Assembly (NCBI RefSeq): GCF_021134715.1
Contig: NC_060024.1
Span: forward strand, 13,256,974-13,320,973
Length of the DNA: 64,000 bases
Source of the DNA: Daphnia pulex
Lineage: Eukaryota; Arthropoda; Branchiopoda; Diplostraca; Daphniidae
Direction: 5' to 3'
Shown here: positions 1 through 10,462 of the stretch, in pieces
Layout: each line of letters opens with the position of its first letter
How positions within the stretch are numbered: the first letter of the stretch is position 1
Made by a program: the position numbers and the translations under genes
The notes under the pieces: generated by a model
Seen by the model: the letters and a program-made list of their open reading frames with translations, nothing else
Told to the model about the DNA's origin: nothing
Database searches by the model: none

Positions 1-1276
1 TCTCTCTTTCGGTGAAATGGCTCCGTTTGATGTGTCATCCAATCGCGGATGCATCCATTTCTCTCTGTTCAAGAGAGAAAAGAGAAATCAATTCCCCTTT
101 ACTTGGCATCTAATCTCTTTTTTTCTTATTCTTCACTGCTGTTGTGCAACAATTACACACACACACACATACTATACTGCATCAGCTCCTAACGACGGCA
201 GCAGCCAGCAGGAAAACAAGGAAAAATCTAATCCTCCTTCTCTTTGGGATGTCTATAGAAATAAAAAAGAAACAGAGTGGGAAGTTTTGCATCATAGATA
301 TGGGATGATATCATTCAGCAGACAAACCCTCGGACAAACCTATGATATAAGACATTAAAGTTATGTGTATTTCTCTGCGCCGGCCGCTGTTTACTCGAAT
401 ACTTTTCTGCAAATGAAATTGTGACATTCTCTCATCAGTCAGAGTTATTATTATTATTATCATGTGTGTGTGTGTATTCACCTTCGTGTACTATTCTGCA
501 TTATTTGCGCACGTGCGCGGTTATATTGTCTGGTGGGAATATCGATCCACACCGCGGGAGGACAGGCTACACCGCATCTCATTAATTTGATTCGACTATA
601 TTATACACTCATGTCGGTGATGTCATATCCCGGTGTGTTGCGTCGCGTATATTTCCGCCAAGTAAATCATTATATCAAATAGGATGTGACAACATCGGGG
701 AAGGGGGGGGGGAGGGGAATTGATAAAAACTTATTCCAGAAAATGATTTCAACGTATTACTTATTATGATGTTCTCCAATTTTTCTTAGAACTCTGCTGC
801 CAAGTCTGGTATAGTGCCCTATATGAAATCAATGATGCGCACATTGTGATGAGCAACCATTCACGCTCTGCCGGCTGCTGGTATCTTTCGTGATTACGCC
901 GTGTTGTATATATATTATAGGCTGGATACAATAGATATTTAGCCTCCATTTGATGGATTGCGTACACTCTGACCCCCCCCCCCACCCCACTCCGCATGTG
1001 TGCACACAATTGCCAGATAGACGTGTCCAACATGTGTATGTACAAAATACCCGATGTCTACTATAATAATAAAAAAAACGAAATGTTACACACACGACTG
1101 CTGATTAGAGAGAGACAGAGAGTAGTAGTGATGGGCACGCCACCACTCGTGTATCGCCCAAGCAAATCATCCTGTTAGACAATCAGTTCCGCTGATTCTG
1201 TCAACCGGGTACGTGGCATCATCTGTGCAACCATTTGATCCACAAAGAAACGTCCGCACTGCACGACCCCCCGTGA
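1..1276. other. Intergenic, no gene seen
   Basis: Low-complexity stretches only: a GT run near 463-476, a G-rich run near 704-716 and a C run near 973-983. ORFs here are short, overlap each other in several frames and show no domain or convincing splice structure. Confidence 0.5.
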
Positions 1277-1589
1277 CTAATATAGCCAAGTGTCCGTTAC
1301 AAAGGTCAATACCAGCGGGGGGTATATTCGGTGACTGTATTCCAGTAAGTTGACGGGTCCCCGTGGTGTCTCATCAGATTTCCGGTTTATGGGAAGAGGT
1401 CGTCGTATTATATCGTGTATGGTGTCGAATGACAGGTAAATAAAACATATAATAAACACCATCAAAACAGTCAAATAATGACGCCGGTTAAATAATTTCC
1501 CTCGCAGGATTTGTTTGTTTATTTGTTTGTTGATTTCTTCTGCAAGAGGCGAACTTCTCGGTGACAGCTGAGCTTGATAAAACTGTGCA
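1277..1589 (-). CDS. Possible exon of a single-pass membrane protein (uncertain)
   Basis: An open frame on the minus strand follows an AG acceptor-like site (minus-strand ...ttgcacag, exon from about 1589) and runs to a TAG at 1277. It encodes a basic segment with a repeated NKQI, then a hydrophobic stretch (YLTVLMVFIICFIYLSF), then a polar segment ending YPPLVLTF near a GTAACG donor-like site. This is the layout of the start of a type II membrane protein. There is no ATG at its beginning, so it would be an internal exon or a remnant. No family is recognised and no partner exon is seen between 1 and 1276. It may equally be a chance ORF or pseudogene. Confidence 0.25.
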
Positions 1590-1650
1590 ATAAACAACTG
1601 TCCAATAAAATCAACACAACAACACTGTCAAACGGCCCGCAAGAGAACAA

Positions 1651-1696
1651 CCATGATCTATAAATAAGGGGCAAATATCTTATTTATAGATCATGG
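1651..1696. repeat. Perfect 18-bp inverted repeat (hairpin)
   Basis: CCATGATCTATAAATAAG at 1651-1668 is followed by a 10-nt spacer and its exact reverse complement at 1679-1696. The flanks are A/C-rich and not complementary. It lies just upstream of a dispersed repeat copy. Confidence 0.85.
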
Positions 1697-1739
1697 AACA
1701 ACAGCAACACAACAACGTCGGGGAAACTAATGGGGCTTG

Positions 1740-3188
1740 TTCCGGTCTAACAGTATAATTATCTGCGGGTTTCGTGCAAATTTTGACTTTTATCTTGTCT
1801 GTGGTATGCTCAGTGTAACTTGATGAGACAATGAGTTTACTATTACTATTCTTTCTACTAGATTAGATTACTATTTTACTATTAGATTACTAAAATTATC
1901 GGTTAGGTAATCTGGGATCGATTTTTAATTTCAATCGATATCTTAAATTTTAAGCATGACTAATTAGAAAATGAGTGTCGTCTGCTTTTATTTTTTTACA
2001 CACTTTCAAGTTTCGATTTTCGAAAAAAGAGTAAAAGACGAATATTAAGATTATAAAGAAAATGAAACTTTTTGGAAACGTATTTGGCTGCACAAAGAAT
2101 AAAGCAACAAATAAAATTTTAAAAATGTGGTCGTCGTAAACTGTGATGTCGTGGCTAATAATCACTCGACACTGCTGGTTGGCATGAAAATAAAACTTAG
2201 AATACAAATGCAATGATTATGGGTACTTTTAGTTAAACCTGTTTTCAATTTGTGAAATGTTGGTGTCTGACCAGCATTTATAACGTAAGCCCCCCTCTCA
2301 ATGCATGGAAGTTTGTTTGCACCATGTAACCTTTTCCTTTGTGCAGATTTGAGGCCTGAGCCTGCCATCGTAACAAGATAGGCCAGTTTTGCATGCTGCT
2401 ATTGACCAGTCATCAACATCAATCTCAGTATCATTACCAGGGTAATGATTTTCGTAACTTTTATTAACTTGTGACTACCTAGATATTTTAATGATGCATG
2501 ACTTGTATAAATGCAGTATGGTATTACATGTAATCGTCAAATTCTTTTTATTCACAACTAGAGTTAACCCATTGTCTCATTTTCAACTTTTCCTTAGTCT
2601 ACTTGTTGTGTTAATATTTTTCGTAACCCAGTTTTTATTTTTTATTTAGATAAACAGCATCCCTCTTGATTGAAGAAACTATCGATATGTCGATCGAGTT
2701 CCGGATCTCTTTTTCCCCTTTCTTTCAATGTCCTCGTGTTCACCCATGTGAGTGTGGGTGTATTCACGAGGACGCCTTTTTCCTATTCCGCCTGGTGGAT
2801 TGAACTTATTTCTGCGGATGGAGCACTCGTGGATGCATGTGGCCGTATTTCCCAGGCTTTAAAGGTAGGACAAATTTATCTATTCTTCTTTTTTGACTAT
2901 TTGTTGGCGTTGATTGTAAATCGTTTTATAGTACAGAGTACTTTTATTCGTGAGCTAGGCCTTTTGACTGAAACTGTTTTCTCTTGCCGTTTTTTGTTCA
3001 ATCAGTCAGAGTTCTTTCAATAAGTCATTTGTAGAACAACTGCAGATCAGGCCCAGTTTTGTACCTCACAAACTCTGTGGGTAAACAATCCAATTCCAAA
3101 ATTTTGTTTAACTTTAAACACTTGAAGCAAAATGCAACAAGAAAATGTTATCACCAAGAAGAACCTGCCGCCACACCAGGCACCTTAG
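1740..3188 (+). repeat. Dispersed repeat family, copy 1
   Basis: This stretch is recognisably the same as 50722-52027 (copy 3) and, more diverged, 33960-34110 plus 36451-37732 (copy 2). Shared landmarks in order are a TTCCGGTCT start (copies 1 and 3), a GTGTCGTCTGCTT segment, TGTGCAGATTTGAGGCC, a TATTTTTCGTAACC stretch, an exon-like block (2650-2864 here) and an end near CTTGAAGCAAA...CACCAGGCACC. No long reading frame is shared, so it is not an intact coding element. The class is not recognised; it could be a decayed transposable element or a duplicated noncoding gene. Confidence 0.7.
2650..2864 (+). other. Exon-like block inside repeat copy 1
   Basis: The block is preceded by a T-rich tract ending in AG and followed by GTAGGAC. 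The matching blocks are 37177-37397 in copy 2 and 51565-51773 in copy 3. Lengths are 215, 221 and 209 nt, so they differ by multiples of three, yet each reading frame carries stops in at least one copy. Splice-like boundaries are retained without a retained protein frame, which fits a noncoding exon or an old gene fragment. Confidence 0.4.
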
Positions 3189-3897
3189 GTTCGTTTATTG
3201 GCCACGAAATTATCTTAATGAATTTCTTTTGTCGAGCTGATAATATTCTCATCATTGCCCGTTGGCTATTCATTCGGGCAATTGCGCAACGTCCCGTCAT
3301 CAATCTGACATTCGCTTTCTTTGTCATTCACAAGAGCCGCTGCGGATATCTAACCCGCAAAAACCGACTGGAAAAAGTCTTAACATCTCTGCTTGGGCTA
3401 CAAAGATGGATGCCGAGTCAACTGAGCGGGGAGAAAATCATGAAACAAGAGAGTGGGGGGAAAACATAGAAACTCGATACCCTCTTCAAGTCGGGGCCCT
3501 TCATCCGTTCCATCCATCACGTCGTCAATCGCCCGTAAAAGCTGATCCGCTTGAATGAAGCGAATTACCATCTATGCAAGTTTTAGTATGCTATATACTA
3601 TCACTGCATCCCACGTGCGGATATCTTGAGTCTGATGTTCGTTTTTTTTTTGTTTTTTGTTTTGTTTTTCTAATCCCTCGCGGATATCATCACGGTCGGC
3701 ATCCATCCAACGTCGGGAAAATGTGGAACTTATATTTCTTATTCACCATCGATCGAACCGTCGTCGTCTCCTACATAAGCCGAGTTCTTTTCCTTGTTGT
3801 CAACTTATAATTTTGATGAAGCAGCTGAGCTATTACGTATTAATGGATCGGAGCCTAGGCAATTAAGCAAAGGGTTTTTGTCATTAATAATTGAACG

Positions 3898-3917
3898 AGT
3901 CTAGACCGGTCTAGACT
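3898..3917. repeat. Perfect 20-bp palindrome
   Basis: AGTCTAGACCGGTCTAGACT equals its own reverse complement. It sits in gene-free DNA and no function is assigned. Confidence 0.8.
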
Positions 3918-4207
3918 AGATCTTCAGACATGACGGTCTAGTAGTATATGTACTTGAACGGCAATGATACGCAGATACGCCAATTTAATTATTATGTCCG
4001 CTTGTAATAGGAGACATGTGAGAGGGGCCGTTTTCCGGCGAGCTATAGTCAGCGTATTACAATAGCGTTGGACCATGCGGAATTCCGTTCGATGTAGTCG
4101 ACGAGACTCATGAAAGGTCGACACTGAGCCGAACGATGTCGTCGCCTAGTAACTCGATTTCGCATCGCACAAGTTAGGCTATCAATTATGCAACATCGCC
4201 ATGGTTG

Positions 4208-4228
4208 TTTTTTTTTTTTTTTTTTTTT
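4208..4228. repeat. Poly-T tract
   Basis: Uninterrupted run of 21 T. Similar long T runs occur at 19502-19520, 46539-46563 and 49114-49133. Confidence 0.9.
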
Positions 4229-7200
4229 AGAAATTCCAACATTCATTTGCTATTCCGTTCGACTAAGTCGTCCGTGTATAAATGCAGATTATATGTCTGC
4301 ATTTATTCCAGCTGCAGCCTACGATTGGCGACGGTAGGGGAATCCAGCGCATCCGATAATGAGTGCAGCATCCAACCAGTCATCCAGTGCCAGTCGATTG
4401 ATGAATGACGTTGCCAAAAATAATCAGTTCAATACTTTGCATACCTGGTAGACTCCCGTCTGCTTCTTTGTACTACTACCCAATCCACTAATTGCGACAT
4501 TGAAATATTCCAATCCAAATTTTCGATGGCGCATTCGTACGTGCCGCTTTTACTCGTCTCCGATGTGCGACATTCTCAAATTTTAAGAAGAATTCAGGGA
4601 ATTGCGTGCCCGTCGCTGGTTAGACAATAAATGTGTCTGTTATTATTGCGGCTGTTGATCCTCCTCCGCTTTCGACTGTTTTCCCCTTTTATGGATTGCA
4701 CATACATATATAGAAATCGGCTTGCATCAATGCACAATTGCACATTGATCGATCGGCTTCTTTGAGGTTCGACAGGGCAGGCAACCCGTTTCTGATTAGA
4801 CGGGCCAGGAATGTTGGCCCGGTGTCTTTTGATGAATGTCTCCAGCTTTGCCACCACAACCGAAGCTTTAAAGCCATTCCATTTCTGGCACGTGTGCTGT
4901 GTTATAGTACCAATCTAGTAAGTAGTGCATCTTCCGACCTCCTCCCCAATAAATCTCACGGCCAACAATTTCTCGGTTGTCCATAAAATGTGCCACAGCA
5001 ACCCGGCGTTGTATTTTTATGAAAGATGAGTATATACAAGTGTGCACACACGTTCAAGTACAGAGGGATTCGTAATGTCGAGTTATTGACGTGTGTGTGT
5101 GCCTCGGCATTTTATATTGCTCGATTCGCATGCATAGTGCATACGCCCGAGGATAACTCAAGTCCCATCAACTGTTTTGTGCGGATGCGCATAAATACGT
5201 GCGTGCAGAGACTGGCTGGATCTAAAAAAAATAAAAAAATAGAGAGCAGGGGATTCTGCACGAACATCTATCCCAGATTTGATGACGGGGAAACGGATGA
5301 GATCTTTCCGGAAACGGAAATCCGCAGCGGCAGTAAATAGATATCTGCGCGTAGTTGCCGGCGGCTGTTGCTCTTGCGTCACGTTCGTCACGTCTATACC
5401 AAACTGATTGAAGGACTTTTTTTTTTTCTTTTTCTTTTAAGTTGGAAGTTATAATGCAGGAGCAAGCGTATCGTCATTCTCCAGCCGAGCATTTCATAAT
5501 CAAATCCAATTTAATCCGATTTGAACGTATTTATAGAATTCAGTATATTATTATTATCGATCTGGGGGGACTATATTTATGTTTCCTCCCTATTGTATGC
5601 CGGCAGGCCTTTACCTTTCACCTTTTCAATTTTCGGCTATCAACAACAAAATTCTACCTAATTTGCTGGATGGCAAAGGTTAGATTTTCCCTTTCATTGC
5701 ACATGGATTTGAGTTTTTTTTTTCTTACCTGCAGATTATTCGCCATGGTTTTCTGCAGTCTATTGGCCAATCAAATGGGACCGTGCTTTTAACATCGTAG
5801 CCTGCTGGGCAGGGATCAGCGTGCTGAAGTCATAGATCATACAATATTAGTTAATTTGTTTGACATATTGCGCTCTATGTTATTATTAAAGTCGACCTAA
5901 AACATAAGTTGGTACTATATAGTTTCCGGATGGACGAATAGTGTTCTCTCCGAAGTTCATGTGGCAGAAGTAACGCATGTGCTGGCCGTCTTTGCCAAGC
6001 CAATTATCCGCCTAGCTGCTTATTAGGCTCATCATTTCATCACTTGATTGGGTTTAATTGCTCCAGGACTCTGTCTACTCCCCCTCGGCTGCTATCAAGT
6101 TTTCTCAACTACATATATACGTAGATTGAGCAAAGATGACACACGTACAACATTTGACTATAGACTCTGGCGATTGAACTTGATTTCCCGTTGCTTCGGC
6201 ATCAAACGCCCATCCGTTCTCGATTTGATATACAGTTGATGCCATCCGATTTGTTTGTGTATTTTTTCTCCTCTGCTCGGGTTCGTCGAGGACGCACTAC
6301 ATCTTTTGACTTGGAGATAGTGCGGCGCTATTGACGACGCAATCTTGATAGCGCCAGTGCCCAAGATACACAGACATCTACGTCCTATGTGTGTACATCT
6401 CAGATTTACTATCGGGGGGGTTAGAAAAGAAGTGTGCTATACGGGTGCCATTGAAATGGGTCGAGCTCTATATCAAGTTTACCCGCCCTTTTTTTAAATT
6501 TATTATTCGCCCAAAGTCGTTGTAAAGACGTGCGTGCGGATAGAATAAAAAAGGATTTCTATCCTTTTTTATTCTTTTTTTTTTCAATACCCCGACGAGA
6601 GAGAGAGAGTCAACATCAGAGAGAACTTTTGATTCCCGGCCGATATAAGAGCGACGGTAGAGACAGTCGATTCCCGCGTGTGACAATGCCAACAACTATA
6701 TGTACAGCGCGCAGCACTTATTCCCCATTAGATGATGAGTGTAGGAAACTATTACATACATATCCACCAGCTTCTCCTTTTTTACTCTTTTCTTAAACAT
6801 TTTTTAGCCGATTCACTTTTCAAAACCGCCAGTCAATCAAATGCCATTACGAGTTCCTACTCTTTTGAGACTCTTTTTCCAGATCTATAGATTTCTTTGA
6901 AGTGCTCAAACATCCAGCTCGCCCGCTTTTGATCCGTCTCTATGGCGATTCAAAAGTTCGATATTCGCCAAAGCCGATCCATTCAGTGTACGTCACTGAT
7001 AATACAGTTCCAATTCTTTCCACATATAGTATCATGACCGTGGTCGCTAGTACATGTACATATGTATTCACCATCTTTGCCTATTCAGCATTCATCCTTG
7101 ACATTCCCGCAAAAAGGAATCTCCAACCGGCGGGACTGGATTACACACAGCCATGCATGTTTAATAGACAGAAAAATGTCGAGCAATATTTTTCAAGAGA

Positions 7201-7555
7201 AGAATGAGTCGCGCTGCATGCGATGGGTAAACATCAGTCGTCGGTTGAGCTCTTGTTGACATTTTTTTGTCGTTTGACAAGATATAGAAATTCTGTGTCA
7301 AGAGGTACCGACAGGAGCGTGCGTATATACATTTCGGTACCGAGGTTTTTTTGTTTGTTTTGTTTTTAAATCATCTATGCGGTTCTCTGCGTCATTTCGA
7401 GGAGCGCATTTAATGCAAAGACATTTCTTCTCTGATGAGTCTTTTTGAATGCTCTCAGCTGTTATTCGCGTTCAAAAGAGCCGCGCATTTTATTTTCCCT
7501 GCTAAGAAGGGAAGCCGAGTGCTTTAACCTTTTGATCGCCTTCACAAAACAATTG

Positions 7556-7583
7556 TGCAAAGAAGAAGAAGAAGAAGAAGAAG
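7556..7583. repeat. AAG trinucleotide microsatellite
   Basis: About nine AAG units in tandem in noncoding DNA. Confidence 0.9.
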
Positions 7584-9410
7584 GTTGACGGGGAGGACAA
7601 ACAACCCCCGACATGTCAAGGGCTCGTTGGTAAAAAGAAAAAGGACAATACCGACACTCACAGTATATAGCTAAAGGTACCAATAGTCTCATTGTTACAC
7701 CGCTGCTGCTGCTGCTGGGTAAAAGGACCTGGTCCATATAATCTTGTTTTCCGCGTGTATTAAAGGACTACACACCCGGCGCGGATTCCTTCATCGTCCA
7801 TCAGCAAACAAAAGAAAAGAGGACCGTCGTCCAATCCATAAAAGTCAAAAGGGATTTCAGCTCGATTGAGGACTCATCGACGTTTAGCCGGGCAAAAGAA
7901 TGAAAGGCCGCCACACTCGCCACTTGAATCGATCGACTTTTGTCTATAGTCCCACTCTCGTCTTCTCTTTCTTTAATGAGACCGCGTGCCGTCGATGAGG
8001 GAGGGGAGGGGGGGGGGCTACAATATATTGGATGATTACAAAGAACCGCTTCAGCATGTGCACGCTGACGGCAACCGCGGGACTCGCGGGACGACATTAG
8101 AAAATTTCGCATCCGCCTCGCTGGCGTCTCTATTTTGTTTCTTTCCCTTTTGACTCTGCGCCCCGGCAACAGCAGAAACGCCGTCAGCGTGCGATCCGAG
8201 CGGATGAGAACAGGGCAAGCGGAACACAGTAACACACACACAAAGTACACGACCCGACATGATGCAGGATCGCCGTATTATTATTATACGGAGACAGCAC
8301 GACGAGAAAAATCACGACAAAGTTTGCCGTCACGACGGGGATTCCCCAGGCGATATAACCGCGCCCTTTTTTTTAAAAATTATTATTTTCAGTGGAAATT
8401 TTGAGCCGAATTTCTTTTACTATCAACTCCGCCGATTATCAACCGCCTATCTCAAATCATTGGAGCGGGAACATCCGAGTAATGCGATTGATTGACGTAC
8501 AGGCCATGAACGTTCCATCGGGAGTCGTCGATTCGCTAGCTGAGATGTTGATCCAAGTCTTTTCGATAGGTTAAAGGTTATATACTATTAGGTTGCCTTC
8601 AGACCTGTCAATACATTTACAGGCTCTCTCTTTCTATCGATACAAAGTAGAGTGTACATCTTGATGGCCGTGTGTGTGGAAATTGAAAGGGGAGGATCGT
8701 GAATGCAGCACGAGGACCTGCAATCGATATTTCAATTTTGTCTGTTTGGAACAATAAAAGCTGATTTGCATGGCTGGCGGAACAACCACGCCGCTCCTCT
8801 TGCCTCATACATACATCATGGCAGACACAGCACAGTGCGTGTGTCTGTGTGTCTGACTATGCTCTGCTGCCGACTGTCAAGTTGTAAGGATTCGCCCAAA
8901 TCGATGAATTCGATCAGGAGTCGAATAAGGAAACGCGGGCCAAAAAGGAAGGAAACGGGAGGAAATGAAAGGGATATACAATAAGGAAAATGAGAGAAAC
9001 ACAAAATGACGTCGTCGGTCGTATAATTACAATGTATGAAAAGGCCGGGAAATCCATCGAATTCGCCAATCAACTCTCTCCTGATGGAAATGCGAATCCA
9101 ATTTTTCCACATTGGATTTAAGGAGTATCACTTGCCAACAAATGGGAATAAGAAGTTCCGGAGAAAAGTGTTTTGTGGCGCTAAATTATCGTCGTCGTTG
9201 CGCATCGAGTCAGTGTCGAACTCAACACTTTGATAAGAAAACATTTTAATTCATATTTTTTTTTCCAGCAGGAAGAGAGATTACGTCACATGCAGGTGCT
9301 CTTACATAATGGAATCAAAAAGCGCAGTAACGCAACTCTTTGACGTGTCAATCACTCGGTAGCAGCCACGCTGCGAATTCTGTTTCCATGGATACTGCTG
9401 GCTGTATCGG

Positions 9411-9424
9411 CCCCCCCCCCCCCC
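9411..9424. repeat. Poly-C tract
   Basis: Fourteen consecutive C bases on the plus strand. Confidence 0.9.
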
Positions 9425-10014
9425 GCCAACTTGGCCGTCTGCTGATGTGCCAACTGCACTTGGCAAAACAATTCTATTCGAAATCCATTGCATGCGAATC
9501 ATTATCGGGATAGCATCCACCACAGAAGGTCTATACACGTATTGTACATTATTCGCATTTGAGTGATGAACGGTTAGTACGTGTGATCCGTCACGTTCGT
9601 CATTTTGACGGACATTTCGGTACAAATTCCCAGGAAAAAGTTCAATCCGCCTGCAATACTCGGAAGATGATATTTTTTACCTGCGCAAAAACATGGTTTT
9701 TACATTTATCTAGCTGCATCCGGAAACCGCAAAAGCGCATCCGGCCATCCGGGCTATATTAGCTGTACAACGTCAGCGATGTTGGTTGGAGTTGTCCGCT
9801 GCTGCCCTGCGGTTATTTTTGGTTACATGTAGTAGTATCATGGGCACACGGCAACATCTATACCGTACAGTATGTATAGAGACATCAATAAAATATGAGC
9901 GCTGACGTGAACCGAGTATCTTTTGCCCTGTGCTGTGCTGCTTCTGCGCTACGCTCTCTCTATATGTATACGTGCCCTTTTGGGGCTGATGATGGGACTT
10001 GCCCCTTTTCAACA

Positions 10015-10052
10015 GATAAAAGCCGATCCAGTTGTCATGGTTGACTTTAGTA
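10015..10052 (+). promoter_or_regulatory. Core promoter of opsin A (TATA-like plus initiator)
   Basis: GATAAAAGCCGATCC is followed about 34 nt later by CTTTAGT. The same arrangement stands before opsin B (24348) and opsin C (43292), where the box is TATAAAAG. The spacing fits a TATA box and an initiator, placing the likely start near 10049 and giving a leader of about 414 nt. Conservation among three paralogs whose surroundings are otherwise unalike is the main support. Confidence 0.65.
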
Positions 10053-10278
10053 GTAGTCGACTGCTGCTGCCGGATCGTGGAACAGTTACACACAGCACCA
10101 GCAGCCAAACTTGTTGTCATTCGATTGTTCGATCGCCGAGTCCAAACTGAATGTTGTCCATTTTCATTTGACATTTGTGTGTACATTTCGGGAATTAAGT
10201 TTAACCCCTTTTTTCTTTTTCTGTTGTCCAAAAGATAAAAGGTGCGCCCAGAAAAGACTTTGTGTGTTTCATGTCAAG

Positions 10279-10377
10279 ATGACGGACGACGTTACTGGGC
10301 CCAATTTAAGTGGATGCCGGAATCCCCGAGTGAATTTCGACGTCCTATCCATCAATTGGATTCTGGGAGATCCGTGA
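10279..10377 (+). other. Upstream ORF in the opsin A leader (32 aa)
   Basis: ATG at 10279 opens a 32-residue frame that starts MTDD and ends GDP before TGA, 85 nt upstream of the opsin start. Opsin B has a 28-residue uORF that also ends in Asp-Pro at GATCCGTGA, and opsin C a 70-residue one starting MTAT. A role in limiting opsin translation is inference. Confidence 0.4.
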
Positions 10378-10462
10378 CGGCTTCAGCCGAGCTACAGCAG
10401 TGGCTGGCCCAGTAGATTGACATAGAACTCGCAGCCGGACAACACAGCGCGACGAATAGAGG

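Larger units (their letters stand above)
3570..10000. other. Long gene-poor stretch upstream of opsin A
   Basis: I see no exon with supportable domains or splice structure here. The stretch contains simple repeats: T run 4208-4228, GA run near 6598-6610, AAG run 7556-7583 and a 14-C run 9411-9424. Its ORFs are short and mutually overlapping. Confidence 0.5.

Noticed and set aside
9773-10231. A 152-aa minus-strand ORF across the opsin A promoter
   Set aside because: No domain or splice signals; it crosses the conserved plus-strand core promoter.
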